A stretch of DNA of 59,658 nt from Fuerstiella sp. (GTDB lineage: Bacteria > Planctomycetota > Planctomycetia > Planctomycetales > Planctomycetaceae), in contig JAPYTO010000011.1 in the NCBI GenBank assembly GCA_029941865.1, positions 1 to 59,658 on the forward strand, given 5' to 3'. Positions 8,808-17,572 of the stretch are shown piece after piece. A program made the translations under genes and the position numbers. How positions within the stretch are numbered: the first letter of the stretch is position 1; each line of letters starts with the position of its first letter. Below the pieces are notes generated by a model. That model was not told the origin of the DNA, did no database searches, and saw only the letters and a list, made by a program, of their open reading frames with translations.

Positions 8808-10859
8808 ATGAAGTGGGAACTGAAGAATCGGCTCTTTCTCGCAGGCCTCGCAATGCTGATTTCAGTCAGCGCAGTGACTGCGGTCGATTCTGCAACAGTC
8901 ACAAAGGACGATGGCACGACCGGGCGCATGGTGGCTGACATGGTCAGTTCCCGCCATATTAATCACCCCGACATCGATGACGACCTGTCTGAGCGACTGT
9001 TGAATCGGTACGTCGATGTCTGGGATCCTCAGAAGCTTTACTTCCTGCAGTCCGACATCGATCTGTTTCGGACGTCGTCCCGAAAACTGGATGATCAGAT
9101 TCGCGCTGGAGATGTCAAGTTCGCCAGCACGGTGTTCGAACGATATCAACAGCGGATGGGCGAACGGGCCACACTGATTGGGCAGTTAATCGACACGGAG
9201 CACGACTTCTCCATTGAGGAGGAGATGGTGCTGGATCCGGATGATCACGAGTGGTCGAAAACGGAAGCGGAACTGGCAGAACGCTGGCGAAAACGAGTCA
9301 AGTTTGACCTGCTGATGCTGAAGCTGGAGGACACCGAACTGGCGGAAGCCCGCACACGGCTGCACAAGCGATATCACCGCAATCGCAATCTGCTGAAGCA
9401 GACAGAATCGCACGAGGTGCTGGAACTGTACCTGTCCTCCATGACTCACTGTCTGGATCCTCATTCCAGCTACATGTCACCTCAGACACTGGAGGACTTT
9501 CGGATCAACATGGAACTGAAGCTGGAAGGCATTGGTGCCCGGTTGAGATACGATGACGGCTACACGGTTGTCGAGGACGTCATCAAAGGCGGGGCGGCAG
9601 CGGCCAATGGCAATCTGGTTAAGGGCGATAAGATTATTGGCGTCGACCCGGACGGCCCAGGCGGATCGGAAGAAATTATCGATGTTGTCGAAATGAAGCT
9701 TTCTAAAGTCGTGGACAAGATCCGTGGCCCCAGTGGCACAACTGTCACGCTGCAGGTGAAGAAAGAAGAAGGCGGCATCGAAGATTACACGATGACGCGT
9801 CAGACCGTAAAGCTGACGGAACAGGAAGTCAAAGGCAAGATTATCGAAGCGTCCACGTGGCTTGAGGGACGACCCGGTCGCATCGGAGTTCTTAACATCC
9901 CGTCGTTCTACCGAGATTTTCGCGAAGCTTCTCGCGGTGGCGATTTCAAGAGCACCAGCCGTGACGTGAAGAAAGTCCTGGCACGGTTCCGCGAACAGGG
10001 TGTCGATGCGTTAATTGTTGACCTGCGATGGAACGGCGGAGGAGCGTTGAGCGAGGCAATAGAAGTATCAGGCCTGTTTATTCCCCAAGGCCCGATCGTC
10101 CAGGTTCGCGAACCGAATAACGCCGTGACGCCGTACAACGATGAAGATCCCGATATGTACTGGCGTAAACCGATGGTTGTTGTGTGCAACCGACTGTCAG
10201 CTTCAGCGTCAGAGATCTTTGCAGGAGCCATCAAGGACTACCGACGAGGAATCGTGATCGGTGACAAGACGACTCACGGTAAAGGGACCGTGCAGAATGT
10301 CATGAACGTTGCCAGTCGCCTGTCATTGTTTGGAAAAGATCGAGGTGCTTTGAAGCTGACCATCAGCAAATTCTATCGAGTCAACGGCGACAGTACTCAG
10401 AATAAAGGCGTCGTCTCAGACGTCGTGCTGCCATCGATCATGAATCATCGCGACATCGGCGAGGACTCGCTGGACAACGCGCTGGCATTCGACCGAATTC
10501 AAAGAGCCCGCTATCTGCCGTTCAGTGCCTACGTGAACGACGGAATCAGCCGGACACTGGCTCAGCAAAGTGCCAGTCGCGTCAGCATTGACAAAGACTT
10601 CCAGAAAGTTGCGCAGAATGTCACACGCTACACGGAACGCAAAAATCGCAAGACAATCTCGTTGAATGAAAAGACGCTTCGCATGGAAGAAGAAGAACTG
10701 AAACGCGAACGGGAAGAGGAAGAAGAAACGATGAAGAAGGCCACCGGCACCGATGACGAAAAGGACATCTTTGCCGACAACTTCTACAACCGGGAACTTG
10801 TCAACATTTCAGTCGACTACTCGCAACTTCTGGACGATCAACGCACTGCCGGAAAATAG
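8808..10859 (+). CDS. prc: Tail-specific (C-terminal processing) protease, S41
   Basis: 683 residues, close to the length of E. coli Prc/Tsp. A signal peptide (LFLAGLAMLISVSAVTA, residues 9-25) targets it to the periplasm. The N-terminal Tsp domain includes RYVDVWDPQKLYFLQSDID, then a PDZ domain at about 235-335 (GIGARL...GDKIIGVD), then the S41 peptidase. The catalytic Ser lies in SASASE (residue 466 or 468) and the general-base Lys is in HGKGTVQ (about residue 492). The charged Glu/Arg-rich C terminus matches the Prc tail domain. The enzyme degrades proteins with nonpolar C termini and trims envelope proteins. The start at 8808 fits the signal peptide; an upstream in-frame ATG at 8622 would bury it. 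Confidence 0.94.
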   Translation: MKWELKNRLFLAGLAMLISVSAVTAVDSATVTKDDGTTGRMVADMVSSRHINHPDIDDDLSERLLNRYVDVWDPQKLYFLQSDIDLFRTSSRKLDDQIRAGDVKFASTVFERYQQRMGERATLIGQLIDTEHDFSIEEEMVLDPDDHEWSKTEAELAERWRKRVKFDLLMLKLEDTELAEARTRLHKRYHRNRNLLKQTESHEVLELYLSSMTHCLDPHSSYMSPQTLEDFRINMELKLEGIGARLRYDDGYTVVEDVIKGGAAAANGNLVKGDKIIGVDPDGPGGSEEIIDVVEMKLSKVVDKIRGPSGTTVTLQVKKEEGGIEDYTMTRQTVKLTEQEVKGKIIEASTWLEGRPGRIGVLNIPSFYRDFREASRGGDFKSTSRDVKKVLARFREQGVDALIVDLRWNGGGALSEAIEVSGLFIPQGPIVQVREPNNAVTPYNDEDPDMYWRKPMVVVCNRLSASASEIFAGAIKDYRRGIVIGDKTTHGKGTVQNVMNVASRLSLFGKDRGALKLTISKFYRVNGDSTQNKGVVSDVVLPSIMNHRDIGEDSLDNALAFDRIQRARYLPFSAYVNDGISRTLAQQSASRVSIDKDFQKVAQNVTRYTERKNRKTISLNEKTLRMEEEELKREREEEEETMKKATGTDDEKDIFADNFYNRELVNISVDYSQLLDDQRTAGK

Positions 10860-10884
10860 CGGCAAGCCAAGGGCCCGGCAGAAC

Positions 10885-10900
10885 GTCAGGCCAGCCTGAC
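10885..10900. other. Hairpin between convergent genes
   Basis: GTCAGGC-CA-GCCTGAC is a perfect 7-bp palindrome in the 48-bp gap between the convergent prc and folK genes. It has no T-run on either side. It may help stop or stabilise transcripts from both directions. Confidence 0.35.
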
Positions 10901-10907
10901 ACACTCG

Positions 10908-11693
10908 TCAGGCGTGTCGCACATCGGCAGCGCCGAGGGCCGCTGTCAGGAAGTCACGAACCGCGTTCAGGATCTGATCCTGAACGTCGAGTGACGGATC
11001 GGTAGTGATTGTCACCGTTCGATTCCTATGGTTACGTGGTTGTGTTCGACCATGATCGTCGAGGTTGTGGGGCGTGAACTCGATTCGGGAAAAACTGTCC
11101 TTGTCGTGTGGTCCGTTCACTGTTGTTGACCGCAGCCGAAGTCGACCACCGGGAAATTCGTTGCTGAGCTGGGACTCCATGCGCACCAGCGAAAACTGTG
11201 TTTCGTTCTGATTCACGATGTCCAGAACCAACGGCTTCTGTTGCAGACGTGCAAAGAGGCACTGAATCGTCTCGTTCAGCATGGGGTGCATCCAGTCGCC
11301 CGCGACTTCAGCATGCGGTTGCAGCACGAATCGACGATACCAGAGACCGGGGTGCGGCAGGACCAGAGTATCGCTGTCGACCGACTCTTCCGCATACAGC
11401 AGCAAGTCCAGATCAACTGCCCGGGGCCCCCAGTGAATCGTTCGCTGTCGCCCGAGGTGCCTTTCTGTCGTGTGCAGCAACGCCAGCAATTCGTTCGGTG
11501 TCAGCGTTGTGTCCAGAATGGCGACGGCGTTTAGAAAGTCACCTCCGGCAGACGCCCCCATCGCTCGGGTGATGATCGTCGTGCTGACTCGGCAAATGTG
11601 GACACCGCTGTCGCTCAACAGCGACAGGGCATCGTCGAAACACTTTTCGGTGTTTTCAAGGTTTCCACCGATTCCAATTGAGCACTCTGCCAC
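10908..11693 (-). CDS. folK: HPPK (folate biosynthesis) with C-terminal extension
   Basis: 2-amino-4-hydroxy-6-hydroxymethyldihydropteridine diphosphokinase transfers pyrophosphate from ATP to hydroxymethyl-dihydropterin in folate synthesis. The family signature WGPRAVDLDLLL is intact, with GIGGNLEN at the start and LPHPGLWYRRFVL later. The kinase normally ends near residue 160. Here about 100 further residues follow, rich in Arg, Asn and Thr and of no family I know. The GTG at 11693 is chosen because AAAGGAAA precedes it closely; the ATG at 11732 has no ribosome site and adds 13 residues. It converges on prc. No other folate gene is nearby. Confidence 0.88.
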   Translation of the reverse strand: MAECSIGIGGNLENTEKCFDDALSLLSDSGVHICRVSTTIITRAMGASAGGDFLNAVAILDTTLTPNELLALLHTTERHLGRQRTIHWGPRAVDLDLLLYAEESVDSDTLVLPHPGLWYRRFVLQPHAEVAGDWMHPMLNETIQCLFARLQQKPLVLDIVNQNETQFSLVRMESQLSNEFPGGRLRLRSTTVNGPHDKDSFSRIEFTPHNLDDHGRTQPRNHRNRTVTITTDPSLDVQDQILNAVRDFLTAALGAADVRHA

Positions 11694-11859
11694 GCTGTTT
11701 TCCTTTCGTTCTGCGCACAGACTGTTACGCATTACGTCAGGAAGTGGAACCGCAGTTTACAGGGTGTCACGCTGATTTGTGGACGCGGAAGACGTGATTC
11801 CGTCAGAGAAAACGGCTCGCCCACGAGCCTGGACGGTTCACTAAAAGATGTCAACTGGT

Positions 11860-12066
11860 CTAGAAACCGTTGGCATCCAGGTCAGTCTCGATGTCCGTCC
11901 ACCAGTCCAGTACGCTGTTCCCGGCCGCTGTGATGCCAATCAGGGCGACAAGCAGAATCATGGCCAGCATCACGCAGTATTCAACGGCCGTTGTCCCGTC
12001 CGTCTCGACCAGAAATGACTGAAGAGTTTTCCCGAATTGCATCGTCTGCGGCCTCTTAGGATTCAT
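11860..12066 (-). CDS. Flp/Fap-type pilin
   Basis: Small prepilin (68 aa from 12066, or 60 aa from MQFGKTL at 12042, which has AAGAGG upstream). A short basic leader is followed by DGTTAVEYCVMLAMILLVALIGITA, of which TAVEY is the Flp hallmark: the Glu five residues into the mature pilin and a neighbouring Tyr. The hydrophobic helix then anchors the subunit. Such pilins build type IVb (Tad) fibres for attachment. No Tad assembly gene (ATPase, prepilin peptidase, secretin) is in the window, so this is an isolated pilin gene. A frame open to 12153 is probably not translated from there. Confidence 0.82.
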   Translation of the reverse strand: MNPKRPQTMQFGKTLQSFLVETDGTTAVEYCVMLAMILLVALIGITAAGNSVLDWWTDIETDLDANGF

Positions 12067-12434
12067 CGTCTCTGTGGACTCTATGTCGTAAGCGTATGGT
12101 GGCAACCTGGCAGTTCGGGATGTAAGGGGATTTACGCAGGCCATGACGGACAACCGCTACTTCCTGTCCTGTCGAGTAGCAATGTTTCCGATTCTCCCGG
12201 TCCTTCGGAAACGATTGGCTCTGTCTCTGAAAGGAATCTTGTCGAAGTTTCCAATTGTTGCATCTATATCACTCCCGATTCACCGCGTTGTGAATACATT
12301 CTCATTCACTTTCCGGAATGCAGAAGCACAGAGGTACTGCGGGCACCCTTCCCCATCTCCGGCCTGGCGACGGGCAGGATGCCCAACCGGCGACACGTAT
12401 TTTTTCATTGGACTTCAGACCCCTGCGATAAAAC
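12067..12434. other. Divergent intergenic region, no gene recognised
   Basis: About 370 bases between the pilin gene and pyrF, which are transcribed away from each other. It presumably holds both promoters. Confidence 0.5.
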
Positions 12435-13370
12435 ATGCCCAGTTATTCAGAACGACTCGCCGCTCGCGTTGAGCAACTCAACACTCCTGCATTGGTCGGA
12501 CTGGACCCCCGCTGGGAGCAACTGCCGGCAGAGATACAGACAGCGGCTCAGTCGGCAGGTGGCAGCGAACTGGCAGTCATGGCTCGCGGTTTTGAGAGCT
12601 TCTGCTGCGACATTATCGATGTGGTTGCCCCCCTGGTTCCCGCTGTGAAGCCTCAGGTCGCATTCTTTGAGCAACTCGGTCCCGCAGGATTCACGGCTCT
12701 GGCCCGAATCATCAGGCATGCCCGCACGGCGGGGCTGGTTGTGATCGCTGACGCCAAACGCGGAGACATCGGTTCGACCGCCACTGCTTACGCCGACGCG
12801 TGGCTGGCCGGTGATGACCCGGACGCCGCACCATTTGGCGCGGACGCATTGACGGTGAACGCTTATCTCGGCGATGACACGCTGCGGCCATTTGTCGAAA
12901 AAGCGGCCCAAAACAGTGCCGGACTTTATATTCTGGTGCGCACAAGCAATCCCGGTGCTGCAACGTTTCAGGACCGGACGTCCGAGAACCAGAAACTCTT
13001 CGAAACGGTCGCTGATGTGGTGCAGCAACTCAACGTGAGTCACTGGCCGGAACACGACTACGGTTCGATTGGAGCGGTCGTCGGGGCTACGTGGCCGGAA
13101 GAGCTGAATTCCTTACGCCGTCGGATGCCCAACACTCCGTTTCTGGTACCCGGCTACGGCAGTCAGGGTGGCACGGCCGCTGACGTTGCTGGTGCGTTCG
13201 ACCAAAACGGTCAGGGCGCACTGGTGAACAGTTCTCGCGGAATTAACTTCGCTTTCCAGAAAGAAGAGTACGCAGAACAATTCAGCCCCGCACGCTGGCG
13301 CGATGCGATCGAAGCGGCGACACGTCAGATGATCGCCGACCTGCGGAAGCATATCCCCGCGACTGCGTAA
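12435..13370 (+). CDS. pyrF: Orotidine 5'-phosphate decarboxylase, type 2
   Basis: 311 residues, the length typical of the long (type 2) OMP decarboxylases. It catalyses the last step of UMP synthesis, OMP to UMP plus CO2. The catalytic motif DAKRGDIGSTA starts at residue 106, giving the Asp-Lys-x-x-Asp charge array (Asp-106, Lys-108, Asp-111). ALVGLDPRW near the N terminus and the phosphate-binding end LVNSSRGINFAF also fit. The gene stands alone and its stop codon lies 4 bp from the stop of the convergent TPR gene. No other pyrimidine gene is nearby. Confidence 0.94.
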   Translation: MPSYSERLAARVEQLNTPALVGLDPRWEQLPAEIQTAAQSAGGSELAVMARGFESFCCDIIDVVAPLVPAVKPQVAFFEQLGPAGFTALARIIRHARTAGLVVIADAKRGDIGSTATAYADAWLAGDDPDAAPFGADALTVNAYLGDDTLRPFVEKAAQNSAGLYILVRTSNPGAATFQDRTSENQKLFETVADVVQQLNVSHWPEHDYGSIGAVVGATWPEELNSLRRRMPNTPFLVPGYGSQGGTAADVAGAFDQNGQGALVNSSRGINFAFQKEEYAEQFSPARWRDAIEAATRQMIADLRKHIPATA

Positions 13371-13374
13371 CCGC

Positions 13375-15084
13375 CTAAGATCGTGTCGTAGCTTCCTCGG
13401 CGGACAGTTCTTTATCGGCAGATTCCCCGCGGGCGTCGATGATCGCGTCGTCTCGAAAGGAAAGTCGCACGCCATCCAGTTCAATCTCACTGATGCGGTA
13501 GCGGACGTCCTCTTTGGGAAAAAACGACAGACGAGGACCGATGTTTGGCGGTGAAAACGGTCGGTGCGTCGGCAGAAGGCCTCTGCCGTCGGAGTGTATT
13601 TGGGGTGCCTCAAGTCTGATGTGGATGGCCGGTGTGCCGGGATAATTCAATGTCACCCGAATATCGTCCGAGTCATCGCTGCCGTCTTCAGTCGCGGCGC
13701 GTTCTGCCACAAAATCGGCCTGAAGTCCTGCGGGACCTGGTCGGTACCGGACCGTTCGTAACGGTGTCTGTCCTGCTGCGACTTCAGGTTTCGCGTCACG
13801 TAGTTTCCATGCTGCAGCGACAGACAGCGTAACGGCTGCCCCCTGAGGTGTTCGTCGGATCGATGCAGACAGCGTCGATGCCAGAAACTGCTGTGTCTGT
13901 TTAGGCACGGCTTCTGCGCCAAGCATTCGTACGCACAGCAGCAGGCCGGGAATCGGTACGTCACGAACGACCTGCTCGTCGCTCAGCAGTTCGGCCAGCC
14001 GAGTCGTGTTTTTTGAGTGATAATACAGTGATACCAGGGCAACCCGACTTTGGCCGGCTTCCTGATCCTCGTCAAGATTACAGAGAATCAATTCTTCGGC
14101 ATCATCAAAACGCTGGTGTCTTCCCAGAACCCAGGCACAGATCAGATTGGACTCCCAATTGCGGATGGAATGGTCCATGACTCGCATCGCGGTGTCCGGG
14201 GCTTCCGGAAGTCCCTGGTGTTCCTGCAACAGGGCAAGGTTGGCCATACTGCTGGCCATCATGTCATCCTGCCGAAAATGACCACTGCCAATGGCACTCA
14301 GACGTTGATACGTTTCGGTCGCCTCCTTAATCAGACCCAGTTGTTGCTGCGTTCTGGCGACGTAGTACCAATACGGCGGATAACATTCCATGAAACGCTC
14401 CATCCGGGACAACATACGTAGCCGTTGAGCGGCATCGCGTTCGGCCAGCACACGTGTCATCTGGTCCAGATCCTGGTCACGAATCAGCCAGCGGTCCGGA
14501 ATATCGTTCTTTTGCGACAATCGCCAGAAGCTGTCCAGGAACGCGCTTGAGCGAGACATCAGGCCATTGAACTCGCTCTTCTCGACCTTCCATCGATCAG
14601 AGTCGCGCCGCACCTGCTGATTGCGATAGTCCCACCAACTATTGGCTCCCGACTGAATCGCGCTACCCAACTGTCCCGTGAGCACTTGCGCTCCGACAAC
14701 AAAAAAACCGGTTCCCAGTTGTCTGTGAGTGTTGCGACGGAACTGTTCGTCGATTGCCACTCGTTCACGGTCGGTGATCTGCACCTGACCGATTTCTTCG
14801 AGAATAGACTTGTACAGCGTGATGACTTCGGGATCTTCGATGCGGTTCAGATCCAGATTGTTCAGAATGCGCTGCTGCTCTTCATGAAAGATGTGCTTTT
14901 CCGGCGTTCGACGAATTCGGTGTAGCGAGGCTCTGCAATAGTTCAGAGCGACGGCCGTGATCTTTCGTACTTCGTCAGGATTTTCCGTCGCCGCCGCACT
15001 GTCGTCGGCGACGAGCGCAGGGGACGAGGCAACAACGGTCAGCAGCACGACACAGAAGAGTGATGACGCGATTGATGGTTTCAT
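13375..15084 (-). CDS. Secreted TPR-like protein, function unknown
   Basis: 569 residues from the Met at 15084, chosen because a signal peptide follows directly (IASSLFCVVLLTVVASSPALVADD). The middle (about residues 220-400) holds helix-turn-helix repeats that look like degenerate tetratricopeptide repeats, for example CYPPYWYYVARTQQQLGLIKEATETYQRLSAIG (quoted here only to locate it, near residue 255). The C-terminal 130 residues are beta-rich (VTLNYPGTPAIHIRLEAPQI). It is probably periplasmic and protein-binding. No partner is evident; pyrF converges on it with a 4-bp gap. Confidence 0.65.
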   Translation of the reverse strand: MKPSIASSLFCVVLLTVVASSPALVADDSAAATENPDEVRKITAVALNYCRASLHRIRRTPEKHIFHEEQQRILNNLDLNRIEDPEVITLYKSILEEIGQVQITDRERVAIDEQFRRNTHRQLGTGFFVVGAQVLTGQLGSAIQSGANSWWDYRNQQVRRDSDRWKVEKSEFNGLMSRSSAFLDSFWRLSQKNDIPDRWLIRDQDLDQMTRVLAERDAAQRLRMLSRMERFMECYPPYWYYVARTQQQLGLIKEATETYQRLSAIGSGHFRQDDMMASSMANLALLQEHQGLPEAPDTAMRVMDHSIRNWESNLICAWVLGRHQRFDDAEELILCNLDEDQEAGQSRVALVSLYYHSKNTTRLAELLSDEQVVRDVPIPGLLLCVRMLGAEAVPKQTQQFLASTLSASIRRTPQGAAVTLSVAAAWKLRDAKPEVAAGQTPLRTVRYRPGPAGLQADFVAERAATEDGSDDSDDIRVTLNYPGTPAIHIRLEAPQIHSDGRGLLPTHRPFSPPNIGPRLSFFPKEDVRYRISEIELDGVRLSFRDDAIIDARGESADKELSAEEATTRS

Positions 15085-15612
15085 GAATCTGCAGACTGTT
15101 CGAAGTCCATGTGTCTGGCGGTTATCTAAGGCCACTCGTCATTGAGTGTTTGCTGCATCAACAGCAAAAAGAACCGCCAGAACTCTGGATTGTTGACAGC
15201 TGCCGGCGCAGAACTTCTTCCGTGAAATGGCGTCGACGAACGCCACATGATTTCACGTGGAGAGCTGCAGACAAGCCCCAATTTACTGAACGATCATGAT
15301 CCGTCAGAGACCACAGCGACGATGACGGTGAATCCGAAGCCGTAATCGGCGGAAGCTGCAGCAGTGACGTAGAATCTGCCACTCTTGCCGATTCATCGTC
15401 CGGTCCGTGTCGCCGCCCGTCATTTCATCTCAGCGACGGTGTTGGACGGGAATACCGCCTTGCATCCCTGCTGATCCCTACGGACCGCAAATTCGTCACT
15501 GGCCTTCAGGTGCGGATCCAATAGTCGGGTTTCCCCGAAGCGACCATAAAAAAACGTCATGGCTCAATCTGTGACCTAATGCTTGTGAATACCCTTACAC
15601 CAGGAGTACCTC
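15085..15612. other. Intergenic region, left edge of the tandem duplication
   Basis: About 530 bases without a gene. From roughly 15510 on, the sequence is recognisably shared with 16795-16900: TAGTCGGGTTT at 15522 and 16809, TGTGACCTA at 15570 and 16857. The shared blocks lie at nearly the same distance from the two PilZ start codons, so promoter or leader elements were duplicated with the genes. Confidence 0.6.
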
Positions 15613-16287
15613 ATGGCCCTCAAGACCGACGATTTCATCTATTTGCAACGAGATGTCTCAGACACTCAGACCGATCTGCTGCCAGGACGAGTCCTGTGGA
15701 CCAACGATAATTTGGTCGCGGCAGAAATGGACGTGGTGACCTTTCCGTACGACACTGGCAATAAAGTCAGGATTCTTTTTGAAGACGGCCGTCGGTTCGT
15801 TGCGCAGGATGCAGTCGTTGAAGGCCTCATCGACCGCGAAGCCGCCGATGACCCTTCCTTCGAACAATTGTCCCGAATGGACTATGACCAAGAGTCGCAG
15901 CCCGCCGTCGTCGTCCTCGAACGAATCGGACAACCGATACTAGCCGAAAATCGCGAGTGTTATCGAGTGCGAACATCCGCACTGAATGTGACGGTTGAAT
16001 TTGGCAACTGCCCGGAATGTGAACTGGCTGACATCAGCCAGACAGGATTTGCCGTGTTCAGCGACGAGGTCCTGGAACAGAGTTCAGTTGTTGACGCAGC
16101 CTTACCGAGCGGAGACTCTGTCATTCGCGGAAATGTCAGAATTCAGAGTGTACGTCAGTTGCGAAACGGTCGGTATCGTTACGGTGTCGCTGTGATCGGT
16201 CGTGGCTTGCAGAATGCATGTGGGTCATTGGCGGCTGAACTTCAGCGGCAAGTACTTCGCCGAACGCTAACTGTGCGGAGCTCATGA
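15613..16287 (+). CDS. PilZ-domain c-di-GMP-binding protein, copy 1
   Basis: 224 residues. The C-terminal half is a PilZ domain with both ligand motifs intact: RECYR (RxxxR) and DISQTG (DxSxxG) about 30 residues later. The N-terminal half (YLQRDVSDTQTDLLPGRVLW...) is a small beta-rich domain comparable in position to the YcgR N domain. It probably responds to cyclic di-GMP; its output target is unknown. AGGAG sits 8 nt before the ATG. It is closely similar along its whole length to the gene at 16901, and its stop overlaps the end of a decayed convergent SDR gene. Membership of the family is clear from the two motifs and the flanking strands. Confidence 0.88.
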   Translation: MALKTDDFIYLQRDVSDTQTDLLPGRVLWTNDNLVAAEMDVVTFPYDTGNKVRILFEDGRRFVAQDAVVEGLIDREAADDPSFEQLSRMDYDQESQPAVVVLERIGQPILAENRECYRVRTSALNVTVEFGNCPECELADISQTGFAVFSDEVLEQSSVVDAALPSGDSVIRGNVRIQSVRQLRNGRYRYGVAVIGRGLQNACGSLAAELQRQVLRRTLTVRSS

Positions 16288-16707
16288 AGCGGTAGAGTTC
16301 GGCACTGTAAACGGGGCAGAGAATGCTCCCAGCGCTCCGTGACCACCCTGTTGTTCCAGGCTGGCGCGGACCAGCTTATCGGGTGACGGCACGAGGAGAG
16401 ACCGAGGCCACTCGGACTCCATCCCCGACGTACTCTACGGCCCACTTCCGGGCGTGCACGATGTTCGCACTGTTGATCGGACCGTACGTGCCGACCTGCC
16501 GCGCCGTGCGATGTCCCTGTCTCCGTCGGCACAAACCACTGCGGCACCGGACTTTACGAATCTTTCGCATGGCGCTCTGCGGATTCCACGATAGCCACCG
16601 GTAACGATGACGACGGATTTCGCGTTGGCGAACGTCACATCGACGTACGGTCTCTGCACGGATGTTGCAGAATTACTGGTCAGAGTCGTGGGACCCGGTA
16701 TCGTCAT
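16282..16707 (-). pseudogene. Decayed copy of the SDR gene at 17555-18427
   Basis: The minus strand reads TSNSATSV...VVIVTGGYRGI...CADGDR, then GHRTARQVGTYGP...VASVSP, then LVRASLEQQGG...GALGAF, each matching the intact SDR downstream but in different frames. The position equal to the likely start Met (18403) is CTG here. About 300 bp, from just after the NAD-binding strand to just before the active-site Tyr block, are missing (junction near 16520). One extra base follows VSP. A further 132 bp are gone between two GGTGGT repeats, leaving one copy (ACCACC at 16342-16347). The catalytic Ser is lost, so it cannot be functional. Confidence 0.9.
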
Positions 16708-16900
16708 GCAACGACGATGAACGGCGCGTCTTTGTGCCGACCGGGGTGCCTCATGGATCTATACTTACGACCTGAAGAACTGTCACCAGTGTGCAGGTGC
16801 AGACCAGATAGTCGGGTTTCTACGTTGTCGCCCAAAAAAAACAACACGGCGCGATATGTGACCTAGTTGTTTACTGTATCCCCACCAGTAGGAGAATCAC

Positions 16901-17572
16901 ATGTCCCTCAAAGATAACAGTATCATCTATCTGCAACGCGATGTCTCGTCGATTCGCACGGACCTGCTGCCTGGCCGAGTCCTCTGGACAAACGGCAATT
17001 GGGTAGCCGCAGAATTGGATGTCGTGACTTTTCCGTACGCCGGCAAAAAGGTCGTGATGCTTTTTGAAGATGGTCGCCGGTTCGTTATGCAGGATGCCCG
17101 GGTGGAAGGCGTTATCGATTGCGAAGTCGCAGATGCCCCCCCTCCCTACGAAGATTTGCCGCGCATGGACTTTGATGAAGATTCGCGGTCCGTAAGTGTG
17201 GTCCTTGAACGAATCGGAGAACCGTCATCGGCCGAAAGTCGGGAATGTTTTCGGGTGAGAACATCCGCATTGAACGTAAGTGTCGAATTTGGTAGCTGCT
17301 CGGAATGCGAACTGACCGACATCAGTCAGACAGGCTTTGCCGTGCTGAGCGAGGAGTTCTTCGAACTGCACTCAGTCGTTGATGTGACGCTTCCTGGCGA
17401 AGATTCTGTCGTCGACGGACATGTCAAGATTCTGAGCGTGCGTCAATTGCGAGACGCCTGGTATCGTTACGGGGTCGCTGTTCTGGGACGTGGCCTGCAG
17501 AATGCCTGTAAGTCACTGGCAAACGAACTTCAGCGACAGGTGCTTCGGCGATCACTAAGCGTGCGAGCCTGA
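16901..17572 (+). CDS. PilZ-domain c-di-GMP-binding protein, copy 2
   Basis: 223 residues, paralogue of the gene at 15613 along its whole length, with most substitutions conservative. Ligand motifs RECFR and DISQTG are intact, so it should bind c-di-GMP. TAGGAG lies 8 nt before the ATG. Its end overlaps the convergent SDR gene by 18 bp. Both copies keep open frames and motifs, unlike the neighbouring SDR copies, which suggests selection on both PilZ proteins. The upstream DNA shares blocks with the upstream DNA of copy 1. Confidence 0.88.
   Translation: MSLKDNSIIYLQRDVSSIRTDLLPGRVLWTNGNWVAAELDVVTFPYAGKKVVMLFEDGRRFVMQDARVEGVIDCEVADAPPPYEDLPRMDFDEDSRSVSVVLERIGEPSSAESRECFRVRTSALNVSVEFGSCSECELTDISQTGFAVLSEEFFELHSVVDVTLPGEDSVVDGHVKILSVRQLRDAWYRYGVAVLGRGLQNACKSLANELQRQVLRRSLSVRA

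Noticed and set aside
16242-16547. Short open frames on the minus strand after PilZ copy 1, taken as genes
   Set aside because: They are pieces of one decayed SDR gene in different frames.
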